This document shows positions 26,701-37,250 of a DNA stretch of 64,000 nt, in pieces. Made by a program: the position numbers and the translations under genes. This stretch comes from Rhyacophila brunnea (Eukaryota > Arthropoda > Insecta > Trichoptera > Rhyacophilidae). Location of the stretch: the NCBI GenBank assembly GCA_022495005.1, contig JAGYXB010000437.1:124001-188000 (forward strand), given 5' to 3'. The number at the start of each line of letters is the position of its first letter. The stretch's first letter is position 1. The notes under the pieces were generated by a model, which worked only from the letters and a program-made list of their open reading frames with translations, was not told where the DNA came from and searched no databases.

Positions 26701-27663
26701 GCTACATTTTTAAACCTTGTGTATTACAGTTTTTTTAATAGAGAAACGTTTATTTAAACATAATTACAAGATAAAAAGAACTTTTTACATACAAAGTTTT
26801 TAAATTTTCTGTTGAATCATATAAACTTGACTTGACTAGCTTAAACGATCAACAAAAATTGTACTTGATAGAAATAAAACTGAAATACCATTTTGACATG
26901 TCATATTGATTTCCATAGTAATGCACGTATATATTAATAATTTAGTTGCTAGGATCCCAGACCCCTAGCAACTAATAATGGTGTCGAAATAACTTTTCAT
27001 ACAAAACAGAATTAACTGAAAATGAATTCAATTCTACTTAAAGATGGCTAAAAGTATTTTAAAAATGCATTGGCATCGTGTTCTAATATATAAATGTCTA
27101 GCTAGTCGGAAATTTAGTTAAAAATCGATTGCAAGATTTGTACCGGACAAATAAGAATACGAGCTAAGAAAAACGTTGTAAAATAGACTTATTACACATC
27201 GTTGTTGTATATTCTGGTTTTGCTTTTCAACATTATCATACCAATTTTCCAAGCAAACAAAACGACAAATTGTTGAAATTTCTGTGACATTAATCGAAAA
27301 TATCAACTTCACGGGACAGCAATTTTTATTGTAGTACCTAAATCGAGAAAAACGAAACCTAAGTTAAATTATACTTGACGTTCTATTTTACTTATATGGG
27401 GTTTTACAATTTGACTAAAAATTATTTACATATTAATTTGTGATTTTTTTTAAATATAAATTAGCGCGAAAATTTAAAAAAAACTTGTTACCGAAAGTGC
27501 TCCCGTAAAACTGAATTGCATTTCCGATCACTGGCAATTCGGGTGCTCCAGGTATGAGGGCCGCCAATTCATATAATCGCTTTCTGGACCTGTAGAACGT
27601 GATGTATCCCAATATTATCGTCAAAACTGTCGCCCAGACGAAAAATATATCACCACCAACCAT
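14748..27663 (-). CDS. Cytochrome P450 (CYP4 clan) gene B, ten exons, one frameshift in exon 8
   Basis: The exons in order are 27492-27663, 26274-26363, 25904-26014, 21063-21248, 20222-20418, 18706-18787, 18425-18629, 17382-17532, 15802-15984 and 14748-14920. Exon 1 gives the membrane anchor and the LIPGAPELPVIG hinge, and exon 4 the C-helix WKRHR. Exon 7 carries the I-helix AGNDTT, exon 8 the K-helix ETLR, and exon 9 the FDPDNFLPEKC region and the haem loop FSAGSRNCIG with its Cys ligand. Exon 10 ends at TAG. The product would be about 516 residues, normal for the family, and would be an ER haem monooxygenase acting with P450 reductase. Exon 8 is 151 bp against 152 in gene C: one base is missing near 17509-17512, which would put a stop after about ten codons of the exon. 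Either B is a young pseudogene or allele, or the base was lost in assembly. Its substrate cannot be told from sequence. Confidence 0.93.
16245..16610. repeat. Dispersed repeat ending in a CCGGACCCCTAGGCTAAAGCC block, copy 1
   Basis: The segment contains CGATATGTAGG/GCTAAGGTTAATGGCAGTGTG-type sequence, then a ~200-base AT-rich core, then TCCGGACCCCTAGGCTAAAG and CCTGTCAGCCTCCCT. The same order recurs, diverged, at about 60420-60920 in gene C. No terminal repeats or coding sequence could be defined. Confidence 0.45.
18159..18383. mobile_element. Non-autonomous hAT-like MITE, family 1 copy 3, in intron 7 of gene B
   Basis: The element begins CAGGGGTCCAAAT and ends ATTTCGAGCGCTG, with flanks ATTTAGCA and GCTTAGCA (six of eight bases match). 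The internal blocks match copies 1 and 2. The eroded target duplication suggests an older insertion. Confidence 0.75.
20120..20176. repeat. Remnant of a TAGGGATTCC-type hAT terminus
   Basis: TAATCCTGGGATTATGGG, a second GGGATTCCAGGATT and then AATTCCTA reproduce, with decay, the right end of the intact element at 59370-60027. This remnant lies in intron 5 of gene B. Confidence 0.45.
21450..21520 (-). repeat. Dispersed 75-bp repeat, copy 2 of 3
   Basis: This is the inverted copy of the block at 10572-10650, including GGCACCTAGCGGAAAAATAC and AATTTACAATTTCAACTGT. It lies in intron 3 of gene B. Confidence 0.65.
21689..22168. mobile_element. hAT element with CAGTGTTGCCA ends and a perfect 8-bp target duplication
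   Basis: The termini CAGTGTTGCCA and TGGCAACACTG are flanked on both sides by ATGACACA (21681-21688 and 22169-22176). Subterminal ACTATAATT-type motifs recur at both ends, as transposase-binding sites often do. A short minus-strand frame (22110-21865, with KYNGEFEKLRDPFLFWY) may be a scrap of an internal gene but resembles nothing I know. The element lies in intron 3 of gene B. Confidence 0.88.
22523..24267. mobile_element. 1.75-kb palindromic element with arrays of short degenerate motifs
   Basis: The left arm (from 22523) and right arm (to 24267) are inverted copies over several hundred bases each, with their centre near 23395. The outer ends read GGA(C/T)GATTTGGCACCGC. Next to them are irregular arrays of a ~15-base unit resembling AATTGGACGCCGGCC (22535-22675 and 24125-24255). 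Near the centre a second kind of array, GCCGAAATCCCGAA, appears at 23143-23255 and inverted at 23583-23650. The arms between are nearly identical, so the two halves are recent or gene-converted copies. Reading frames inside are by-products of the repeats. It lies in intron 3 of gene B, directly against a Helitron remnant. Confidence 0.85.
24270..25074 (+). pseudogene. Helitron N-terminal (Rep-associated) protein remnant with the element's 3' end
   Basis: The open frame from about 24270 to 24899 reads FHSTFKIKGQIYRNVGSLLP, then HKFLQIYFMGGEDINSVDAR, and later PVVNDIAGIMVGD and YDALQYPLILWKGQDGY. These are the conserved blocks of the Helitron-like N-terminal domain that precedes the Rep nuclease. 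The Rep HUH motif and helicase are absent, so the protein is only a fragment. The element closes at 25074 with GCCGGGTCAGCTAG followed by T, the CTAG end and A/T insertion preference typical of Helitrons. The 5' side is cut off by the palindrome. Confidence 0.85.
25088..25492. repeat. AT-rich foldback repeat directly after the Helitron end
   Basis: TATGGTCATATTTATT opens and AATAAATATGACCATA closes a near-palindrome with arms of about 170-190 bases centred near 25288. It begins only ~14 bases past the Helitron CTAG, so the two may have moved or been captured together. Confidence 0.7.
25581..25657 (+). repeat. Dispersed 75-bp repeat, copy 3 of 3
   Basis: This copy runs from ACAGTTGAAATTGTAAATTA to CCGCTAGGTGCC in the same orientation as the copy at 10572. 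It lies in intron 3 of gene B. Confidence 0.65.
26757..27180 (-). repeat. ~430-bp repeat, inverted copy in intron 1 of gene B
   Basis: This is the reverse complement of 28229-28680, with long near-identical runs such as AACAGAATTAACTGAAAATG and ATTTGTACCGGACAAATAAG. Together the pair brackets exon 1 and the upstream region of gene B. A third copy occupies the right end of the window (63545-64000). Confidence 0.8.
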
Positions 27664-28228
27664 TTTTGTTGACTATCACTGCTTTCGACTTAAATATAAC
27701 GATATTAAAAAAACATCAAATTTTGACGTTCTAAATAAATATCAAATAATATCGAAAATCACTGATTGGAACGATCCCAAATAAAATCTGTTATCTGTAG
27801 GGTTAAATTGCCGCGCTCGGGAAAGCGATTCGCGGAAAATCCGAAGATAACTACAACCTGGCGGTGCTTCGCCGGGATCGTTTGACTGCCAACTGATTGA
27901 AAATCGAGCGTTAATATCCATGATTGGATTATATATATTATTTATTCTAGTATGATTAACAACTAATTACAGATAATTGCGAAAATTATATGTTAGTAAT
28001 TAAAGTGTTTTCATTATCGATACAACACACGTTTTTATAGGTGCATAATAATAATATAGGAACGATTTTAATTTTGTGGTAAGATGGGATAAAATTATAA
28101 ATATTTCTCCGTATTGCTTAACATAAATATAATAATAATAGTGCGGATATCAAACACATTCAGTGGATGTACCTATAATTTTCTTTGCATTCTTTGACCA
28201 TTGGATAACAAACCAATAAGAATTATTA
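27664..28228 (-). promoter_or_regulatory. Upstream region of P450 gene B
   Basis: This ~560-base stretch between the start codon and the flanking repeat must hold the promoter and 5' UTR unless transcription starts inside the repeat. An initiator-like TCAGTG lies about 100 bases upstream of the ATG. A GC-rich patch with a short hairpin lies at about 27806-27885. No convincing TATA box is visible, so the promoter assignment is positional only. Confidence 0.3.
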
Positions 28229-28680
28229 CAACGTTTTTCTTAGCTCGTATTCTTATTTGTCCGGTGGTTCTTTGTCCGGTACAAATCTTGCAATCGATTT
28301 TTAACTAGCTTCCCGACTAGCTAGACATTAGAAACTTTTAGAATATATCAGAACACGATGCCAATGGACTTTTTTAATACTTTTAGCCATCTTTAAGTAG
28401 AATTGAATTCATTTTCAGTTAATTCTGTTTTGTATGAAAAGTTATTTCGACACCATTATTGGTTGCTAGGGGGTATGGGGTCCTAGCAAGTAAATTATTA
28501 ATATATACGTGCGTTACTATGGAAACAATATGACATGTCAAAATGACATTTCAGTATTATTTCTATCAAGTACAAATTGTTTCGATCGTTTAAGCTAGTC
28601 AAGTCAAGTTTATATGATTCAACAGAAAATTTAAAAACGTTGTATATAAAACGTTCTTTTTATCTTGTAATTATTTAATA
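28229..28680 (+). repeat. ~450-bp repeat, direct copy upstream of gene B
   Basis: The repeat begins ACGTTTTTCTTAGCTCG and ends near ATTCAACAGAAAATTTAAAA. It matches the inverted copy at 26757-27180 and the direct copy at 63545-64000. No reading frame of note is present. Confidence 0.8.
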
Positions 28681-29115
28681 TGTTTTTAGTATACCAACAT
28701 ACTAGGTAAAAAAATCCAGATTATTTGAATGAATTAATGAGTGTATATAATTCATTAATTTATTATTAATAACGTTGAATCCAGTAATATCGTAATAGAT
28801 TTTTGGGTTTCCATCGTGTGTACTTCTTCCTTCTTTTCTTGACGTTTCGGGCTCGTTGCAAAAGCCATTATCAAGAGATGATATTATGTTTTCTGATGAA
28901 GTGTAGTGTAGAAGTATGGATGCAAACGTCGCTCTAAGAATGCCAAAAGAATTCCGATTAGCTAAGAGCAAACGTTGATCAGAGAAATGTGTCAATCGTT
29001 ACGACCAGAGATACCGAATCAAATATTGGATTTTGCTGACAATGCCGGAAGCCATGACATTTTTAACCGTAACCTATCATCCCTGTTAATGTTTTCAGGG
29101 TTTTTATGGATTTCG

Positions 29116-29203
29116 ATGGCCACGAGGCCACTGCAACGGACTTATTATTGGTGGCGATACTTTTTAAACTGTGAATTCATTTGTTTATCTAGGGCCCCTT
29201 GTC
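29116..29203 (+). repeat. Left copy of an 88-bp target duplication
   Basis: The segment from ATGGCCACGAGGCCACTGC to AGGGCCCCTTGTC recurs at 30577-30664 with about two differences. The two copies directly flank a LINE. The right copy is continuous with LINE coding sequence, so this is duplicated target DNA. Confidence 0.8.
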
Positions 29204-30576
29204 TTTTTCTTCTTCTTCGATAGCGCTACAGCTCAAGTCGAGCCCTGGCCTCCTCCACCGCCGTCCTCCAGCCGGAACGGTCTTCCGCACGCCTTTCCAA
29301 TTCCTGATTTTTAGCATCTGGTTGGCATCTTTGGTGATTTTATCACCCCATCGTGTGCGTGGCTTTCCCCACTGGTCTTTGCCCCTTGGGTTTCCTTCGA
29401 GGATCTTCTTCGGTATCTGTGACTCAGGCATGCGCTGGACATGGCCTGCCCAATTTAGCCTCTGGAGTTTTATGAAGGTGGAGAGTTTTGAATCTTGGTA
29501 TAAACGGTATAGTTCCGTGTTGTACCTAATACTTCACTCCCCACCATCATTCATGGGTCCGTATATCCGCCTCAGCATCTTTCTCTCAAAACAGTCCACC
29601 ATTTCAGCTGGTTTTATATGTAGCGTCTATGACTCGCACCCGTATGCAAAGACTATGAGTATGACGGTTTTATAGAGCTGGGTCTTAGTTTTTCTGTGGA
29701 CATCTCTGGATTTGAATATGGGCAGCAATGAGAAGTACGATTTATTTGCAGCGGTTATTGAGGCTTTTATTTATTCCAGTTCCTCGTTCTCTTTTGTAAT
29801 ATTGGAACCCAGGTATGTAAACCAGTTGACAACCTCAAATTGATGGTTTCCAAAGCTGGAACTTCGGCCCAGCCTACTCTGATTTTGTCGGCTTTGTACC
29901 ATGACTTTAGTTTTGTTTTCATTTACTCTTAAGCCAATCTCTAGTGCGACCCTTTGGCGGTGGTCAAATTCTTTCTTCACAATCTGTATGGATCCCATGT
30001 TGAGGTCGTCTGCGTAGCCAACCAGTTGGCTCGGTCTGCTTAATATATTGCCTCTTCTGTTCTCTTGAGACTTTCTGATAGCGGATTCGAGGGCTAAGTT
30101 GAACAGCATGGGAGCCAATCCGTCTCCTTGCTTAAGACCCCGAGATACTTCAAAGCCCTCCGTTAGTTAGCCATTCACCCTCACCTGGGAGTGTTTATTC
30201 TGCAGTGTGATTCTAACAAGCCTGACTAGTTTCGGTGAGATTTCAAAGTCCAGAAGGGCAGTGAATAGTTTTTCCCGATCGATGCTGTCATCTGCTTAAA
30301 ATCAACAAAGAGCTGATAAATGTCCACATCAAATTCCCAGCATTTTTACAATATTTAGCGAACTGTGAAGAGCTGATCCGTTGTAGACCTTCCTGCCCTG
30401 AAGCCAGCTTAGTATTCACTTACTATGTTTTCCGCGTAACCTTCCAGTTTTGTCTTCAGGATCATTGTGAATACCTTATAACTTGTGTTCAGGAGTGATA
30501 TCCCTCTGAAATTTTCACATCGCAGTCTGCCTCCTTTTCTATATATTGCCACGTATTTACACATATTTTTATATAT
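29204..30576 (-). mobile_element. 5'-truncated LINE (non-LTR retrotransposon) with reverse-transcriptase remnants
   Basis: On the minus strand the order is CENFRGISLLNTSYKVF (about 30535), EGFEVSRGLKQGDGLAPMLF (about 30160), the catalytic GYADDLN (about 30015), and then RRWRRPGLDLS near the end. These are the finger and palm blocks and post-RT tail of an insect LINE. Several in-frame stops and frame changes show it is dead. The 3' end at 29204 is a GAAGAAGAAGAAAAA tail, and the 5' end is truncated. Both sides carry an 88-bp duplication, so this is a genuine insertion, made into an older LINE fragment on the opposite strand. Confidence 0.85.
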
Positions 30577-30830
30577 ATGGCCACGAGGCCACTGCAACGG
30601 AGTTATTATTGGTGGCGATACTTTTGAAACTGTGAATTCATTTGTTTATCTAGGGCCCCTTGTCACAAATACTAATAACACCAGCGTCGAAATAAATCGC
30701 CGGATTAACCTCGACAACAGATACTTTTTTGATCTCCAAAGGTTTCTGAAAAACAAGCCACTCTCAAGGAAAACCAAAACAGCCTTGAGTCACTCGGCAT
30801 GAGATTGATGGTCACATTGCTGGAATCCAT
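30577..30830 (+). pseudogene. Older LINE reverse-transcriptase C-terminal fragment, plus strand
   Basis: The frame reads GGDTFETVNSFVYLGPLVTN, then EINRRINLDNRYFFDLQRFL and LSRKTKTAL. These are the blocks just downstream of the LINE RT domain (the FxYLG motif followed by I.RRI..A). It is broken after SHSA. The minus-strand LINE inserted here, since the first 88 bases also occur left of that element. Confidence 0.75.
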
Positions 30831-32554
30831 GGCGCTGTACCGTAAGAGCGTAAATGACATCCGTAGTAGGCATATTTCGCAAACACGTCAATGCAGCATA
30901 CGTAGCATATAAGGGTGGAAAATTAGTCCTTCGGGCTGACATAAGCAACCATCTTCAAACGTCACAAGTGTCGAATGGGCCGTGAAAGTGTATTGTATGT
31001 AAATGATATTTTTAAAATCCCGAATAGCGTGTGGTGATTGTAAATTAATTTTTCATGCATTTTCACTGGAAGCATTCGCTCTCTAAATGAGTTATCGATA
31101 TAACATTGCTATCGATTATTCTACTCTCTACTTTCTCCATTTACCATCACTTCCTGTCATCACTATTTTATGTATTCATTTCATTTCATTTTATAGTTGA
31201 CCTCTAATGGATACTGTATAAAGTTACTTACAACCATTATTTTCAATTTAAATGGCAATATAAAGCCACTGTGTTTCTTGGTATGGCGAATTTCATTTCT
31301 TATTCGCCGCGCCTATGAATACATTGAACAATCATATGATACTCACCCCTATTCTGCCTAAATACTGTCCCACTTTTCCCAAGATAGAAAATTGTATTCA
31401 TAGCCCTTAGGCGTCCAACCAGTGAAACCAGTGTACCTACTGTGGATTGTTCAACCGAGCACCTTAAAACCCACAACTATCACAACGAGCTAACGATAGT
31501 ATAAAGAATAGATTAAATTATTATATAAAAAAATATTTTGATTTGCATTGACTGCAAATTATACTTATCGAAGGATTGCGGGACATATTATCATAATCAA
31601 TTAGGTGTAACCTTTGACACAGCCTCATAAGAAAATCCCCATAGTAAATAACACGGCAAGTCATTTTATACTATTGAAACAAGTAGTTTCCTAGATGAAT
31701 AAAAACGTTTAATGTAATAATTATACTATTTACGTATTTACATATTTTTAAAATTAAAAACCAGTGTAGTAAAGTTTATGAAATGCCGATTTATAACCTG
31801 TTTATGGAGTAGATTCCAATCACAGATCGTCAAATTTAATATATCATTGTATATGACATATGTGCATGAATCTAATAGTTTCTTACGAAACAATAATTAA
31901 TACTAAAAAATGTTGTACCTATTTTAGTGTAACTAATAAGAATAAATAATTAAAATGCGCTTTAAAAATGTGTGAGTGTTACTTGGGTTAGCAAGACGTA
32001 CGAATGTCCAAAGAGGTATGCAAGTAAACCTCTGTCCTAGGTGCCGCAAAGGGATTGGAGACACCTAGGGGTGTATCGAATTTCAGTCCCTATTTCATTT
32101 TAAAATTTATCTTAATACAAATATTATATAAATTAATGAATAAATGTGTATTTTTTGATATTGCTTTATATGAGAACATTAATAATTAATAAAGACATAT
32201 TTAGTCGTCATCACCAGTCCGGTCAACATAATAATATTATATTCCTTAAAAACTTTTAAGGCTGGTTCACTCAAGTCTATCCATTGAATGTGACCATCCT
32301 ATTTTAGTCGGAAAAAATAATGGCTTAGGTTAGATTGGATTTCTTTAGACTTCGTGATTGTAACGTATATGCCACACTATATTTTCATTACTGGCTCCAA
32401 ATATCGCTCACAGGACGTTTCGAATATCATATCATTTTCAGACATCATAATGACCCAATATTCTGATATATACCTATGTGAGTACTTTGTATATCTGGCA
32501 CTTTAGATTTCAGATATATATGTATTCTTAAGTAAAAGTTGTGTGTTAAATAAA
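30831..32554. other. Intergenic stretch without a recognisable gene
   Basis: I see no coherent coding frame, terminal repeats or RNA gene. The sequence is AT-rich with scattered short frames. Confidence 0.5.
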
Positions 32555-34613
32555 TCTAATATATAAAAATTAATATTTGTGTGTTTGTTTGTTCGTATTT
32601 AATGCGCAGCCATACCGTTCATCCGATTGCGATAAAACTTTGTAAACTTATTGCTTGCACTTGCGCGAAAAGTATAGGCTATACTAATATATAAAAATGA
32701 ATGTCTGTCTGTCTGTATGTCTGTGTGTCTGTCCCGTATGCGTTCCTATACCATTCATCCGATTGCAATGAAATTTTGGTAAGTGGTTGTATGCATACCC
32801 GTAAAGGTTTCTGAATTAGAAAAATCATCATCTTCTTCTTCTTCTTCATTATATTTTCTTTTATTCGTATGGTTCCTATACCATTCATCCGATTGCAATG
32901 AAATTTTGGTAAGTGGTTGTATGCACACCCATAAAGGTTTCTGAATTAGAAAAATCATCATCTTCTTCTTCTTCTTCTTCATTCTATCTTCTTTTATTCG
33001 TATGGTTCCTATACCATTCATCCCATTGCAATGAAATTTTGGCAAGTGGTTGTATGCACACCCATGAAGGTTTCTAAATTAGAAAAATCATCATCTTCTT
33101 CTTCTTCTTCATTCTATCTTCTTTTATTCGTATGGTCCCTATACCATTCATCCGATTGCGATGAAACCTTCGTCAGTTGTTGTGGTAACACCCGCAATGG
33201 TTTTTGAATTAGTACAACTATCTTCTTCTTCTTCTTCTATTCTATATTCTTCTATTCGTATGCGTTTCTATTCCATTCATCCGATTGCAATAAAATTTTC
33301 GTCAGTTATTGTGCCAACACCCGCAAAGGTTTCTGAATTAGTACAACTATCTTCTTCTTCTTCTTCTTCTTCATCCTATCTTCTTTTATTCGTATGGTCC
33401 CTATACCATTCATCCGATTGCAATGAAACCTTCATCAGTTATTGTGGTAACACCCGCAATGGTTTTTTTAATTAGTACAACCATCTTCTTCTTCTTCTTC
33501 TTCTATTCTATATTCTTCTATTCGTATGCGTTCCTATTCTATTCATCCGATTGCAATAAAATTTTCGTTAGTAATTGTGCCTACACCCGCGAAGGTTTCT
33601 GAATTAGTACAACCATCTTCTTCTTCTTCTTCTTCATTCTATCTTCTTTTATTCGTATGGTCCCTATACCATTTATCCGATTGCGATGAAACCTTCGTCA
33701 GTTGTTGTGGTAACACCCGCAATGGTTTTTGAATTAGTACAACCATCTTCTTCTTCTTTTTCTTCTTCTTCTATTCTATATTCTTCTATTCGTATGCGTT
33801 TCTATTCCATTCATCCGATTGCAACAAATTTTTTGTCAGTAATTGTGCCAACACCCACGAAGGTTTCTGAATTGGTACAACCATCTTCTTCTTCTATTCT
33901 ATCTTCTATTCGTATGCGTTCCTATACCATTCATCCGATTGCAATGAAATTTTGATCAACTGTTGTGCTCACGCCGCAAAGGTCTCTGAATTGTTACAAC
34001 TATTTTCTTTTTCTTCTATTCTATCTTCTTCTATTTGTATGCGTTCTTATACCATTCATCCGATTGCGATGAAATTTTGACCAGTTGTTGTGAGCACGCC
34101 CGCGAAGAGTTCTGAATTAGTACAACCATCTTCTTCTTCTTCTATTCGTATGCGTTCCTATACTTACCATTAATCCGATTGCAATGAAACTTTGGTGAGT
34201 TGTCATGCGCATGCCCACGAAGGTTTCTGAATTATAAAATCATCTTCTTATACTATTCGTATGCGTTCCTATACCATTCATCCGATTGCGATGAAACTTT
34301 TGTCAGTTGTGTGCGGTTTCTAAATTATTATTATATAACATACAAAGTTTGTTGTTTGTTTGTTCCATCCAATTTTGATTTTTTTTTTACTACATATTTA
34401 TAACATTAATAACGTTTTCATATTTTGGATTCGATATTAATTTAGTGTTCTTATGTTTGACCTTTACTCCTATTATAATTATTTTCATATTGCCATATTG
34501 TATTACACAGATATTTTAATATTAAAGAAATAATTACCTCTTATTATTTTTCAAATATCTAAGATAAATATAACCACGAAGCGACCCCGTGCGAAGCCGG
34601 GTACTTCAGCTAG
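32555..34613 (+). mobile_element. Non-autonomous Helitron-like element built of ~130-bp tandem repeats
   Basis: The left end TCTAATATATAAAAATTAAT follows an A. A second, similar start (CTAATATATAAAAATGAATG, then a GTCTGTCT run) lies at about 32684. The right end at 34613 reads GCGAAGCCGGGTACTTCAG then CTAG, followed by T. Between them the motif ATTCATCCGATTGC recurs thirteen times, starting near 32753, 32883, 33016, 33147, 33274, 33408, 33538, 33669, 33808, 33928, 34051, 34169 and 34276. Each repeat carries a (TTC)n tract. The TC start, CTAG end and A/T context follow Helitron rules. It encodes no protein; Ser-rich frames are translations of the TTC tracts. Confidence 0.8.
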
Positions 34614-34724
34614 TAATAAATAAAATAAAAAAAATATAAACATAAACGTATATTAATTGGGTAATAATATATGATTTCATTGATTGATAATAATATATTA
34701 CGGGTTTGTAGTTTACATAGAAAA

Positions 34725-35021
34725 CGGCACAACGACAAAGCCGCCCGGACATTGCCGCCCAGAAATTGCCGCCAAGCCAAATGCGCCCATACCAGTGCTC
34801 GTCAATACCGCCCGGACAAATCCGCTTAGACAAAACCGCCCGCAAAAAATACAAAAATATGTAAAACAATTAGTGCTTTTTTGGTTTTTCGAATTTCGTA
34901 TCGCTGGAAATCTACATACTTACGATAATCCGTGTAATTTAAATAAAAAATTAATTAAAATATAATATTATGTACAAAATTAAAATTGTCGCAATGCCCG
35001 GGCGGTCTTGGTTCGGGCGGT
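34725..35021. mobile_element. MITE with CCGCCCGGAC motif arrays
   Basis: The left part (34728-34845) repeats an irregular ~14-base unit of the type ACATTGCCGCCC or ACAAAGCCGCCCGG. The right part (34995-35021) carries the inverse (CCCGGGCGGTC, TTCGGGCGG). The core is AT-rich. The layout is a small version of the palindrome at 22.5-24.3 kb but with a different motif. Confidence 0.6.
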
Positions 35022-36754
35022 TTCCTCAGGACCCCCTATATGGGGAGACGAGCCTTTGGCACGCGTGCCACTGGTGGCACGCGAGATAATTTTTCATGGC
35101 ACGCGTTTGAAGAGAAAAAATATCTATAATAATAATAAATGATAGATCGCATTGTATAAAAAATTAAGCAAATTCTCTTCAAGAATAAAATACCTCATCA
35201 GTCGGCGGTGGATGCCGCGCCGCGAACCTCTAATTTTGATCGATTTACGATGCTTGAGACCACTGTAGCGAGAGAAGTCCTCATCTGATCGGAGCAATTA
35301 TCATGTCAATTTGTGCGATAAGAACCAAACTAATTAATACATTAACAATTTTATTTCTACCCACAATGACTGCACCAAATAAAAAACAAAAACTTTGTGA
35401 AGCTAGTGCAGTAGTTCTGGCAGACAGCTTAAAAATTGTTGGACTGATATGTATGGCGTAATTGAAAAAAATGATAAAACTATACGTGTGCTATGTTCTG
35501 TGAGTAGTATCTAGAACATCATTTTTAATATGATTTTTAAAAACTATTTTTTCTGTGACATGACATGTCAGACATTTGAAAAATAATATTTGGGAAATTT
35601 TAGGACGCGTACGTAAAAAGGTTCGCCAATCCTGCCCTATATCATACATGTAGGTACCTACCTAATAACAACAAGAATTAAAATAATAATATTTACTTAA
35701 TAACTGTTATTTAGGTAAGTAGTAATTAGATATTATTTCTGAGTTTTAGTATTTTTGGAATTAAGCTCAAAAGTCAATTAATATTCTCGTGGACCGGTTC
35801 GCCTCCGTAGACCAAAATGAGAAATGCTGATGTAGAAAGAAGAAACAATTTTACCTTGCATTATACCGTCCGACTGAGATTTATGTGTAGTGTTGACATA
35901 GTCAACAGACGCAATTACATCAGGAACTTATTAAGGTAACCGTCAAAGTTTTACAGTACTGCTGTCAGTCAAGATCACAACATAATTATTGTCGCTATAA
36001 TGTCACACGATGACACTGAAAAATGGTATTAATTTAAGTCTGACATAGTAAAAGCACACGTGTTTACACTATAAATTTATTTATTTTTTACCATCGTGAA
36101 TTATAAAAAAAAATACTTGGCGTCTGACTGAGATACTGGCATTGGATGTTTAAATTGTTGTTAATTTTGGTCCCCCCTCTAAGATGGCGACCGGTTTGCC
36201 CCCTAGGGGGCACTACTCGCACCCCCTAGGGGCAAACCGCGGCTCTTGGGGTATTGGCGTGCGGCTCTTTTTTTTTTGCTAAATTCCCAATTCACAATTT
36301 TTATAAAAACTTTTGCGAAATTCACAATTTCTATTTTTTGTCATTGATATTATGTACTTATTATATTATATAATGACATTATAATAAATAATAAATAATT
36401 ATAAATAAATAATTAATAAATAAATAAATAATTATAATAATAAACATTATAATAATAATGACATTATAATAATAATCCTAATTATTCCACCGTGATGCTT
36501 GATGCAAAAAGGTATGATTGTTTGTTTACTTTATGTCTCGTTTTTTGGAATGCAAAAACTTCACGTACAACACACACAGTGCCAAATATTACTAAATAAT
36601 ATAACATTTTTCGCTGAGATCTTATAAACAAATAAAACACAAAAATATAAATAGAGTTTGAAAATATTATAAATAAGTTAGATAATAATAATGTTCTCAT
36701 TACCACTGATTATTTTAGGATAGCAATATTAAATATGAGGCAATACTTATATTA
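35022..36754. other. Intergenic stretch with transposon-end-like debris
   Basis: GGCACGCGTGCCACTGGTGGCACGCG-type palindromic sequence (about 35058-35108) and a CCCCCTAGGGGGCA palindrome (about 36199-36233) resemble hAT termini. The latter probably relates to the hAT remnant that follows. No gene is recognised. Confidence 0.4.
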
Positions 36755-37250
36755 TGCGGAGGTTCCAAGAATTTAAAAATACTAAACAAACTTTAGCATT
36801 TGTTTTAAATCCGCCCATTGCAAAAGTCAAAAATTTATTTTTTCTCCATTTGATATTGATACGAGCACTTTTGAAATACAATTGGTAGATTTAACGAGCA
36901 AAGAATTATGGAGCTCCAAATTTGTAAGTCTTGCCACCAAAATTGAAGATTTGGAGAGAGAAAAATACAATTTAATTTCACAACACAAGTGGAGCACTCT
37001 AAAAGTTCTACATAAGGTAGGTACTATGCTTTTTAATACATGGAATAGCCTTCCGAACTCAACTACTACTACTAACCAATTGAAACAAATTGCATTTTCT
37101 ATTTTTACTATATTCGAGTCTACATAATATGTATATGAACAATCATTTTCAAACATGAACAATATAAAGAGCATTTAGAGAAACCAAATAACCGATGAGA
37201 ATTTGTAGTCGTGCCTGAAATTAAAAACTACAAGGTACCAAACATACATA
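36755..37250 (+). pseudogene. hAT transposase pseudogene, C-terminal part
   Basis: Pieces in shifting frames read RFQEFKNTKQTLAFVLNPP, DLTSKELWSSKFVSLATKIE, LISQHKWSTLKVLHKVGTML and, after more breaks, EQSFSNMNNIKS with RNQITDENL. The last pieces are the hAT dimerisation region (the S.Y..E..FS.M..IK motif) of ZBED/GTF2IRD2-like insect transposases. There are several stops and frameshifts. Downstream, GGGTTTGCTGACCCCTG (37540-37556) reads like the right terminal repeat. Confidence 0.75.

Noticed and set aside
29199..29675. 158-codon plus-strand frame
   Set aside because: It is the antisense of the LINE reverse-transcriptase C-terminal region, which has recognisable motifs on the minus strand.
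33161..33955. Ser-rich open reading frames
   Set aside because: The serine runs are translations of TTC tracts in the tandem repeats. There is no start context or codon bias.
32750..34330. CRISPR-like array of regular repeats
   Set aside because: The period is ~130 bp, the units are contiguous without unique spacers, and they lie between Helitron-type ends in an intron-bearing eukaryotic sequence.
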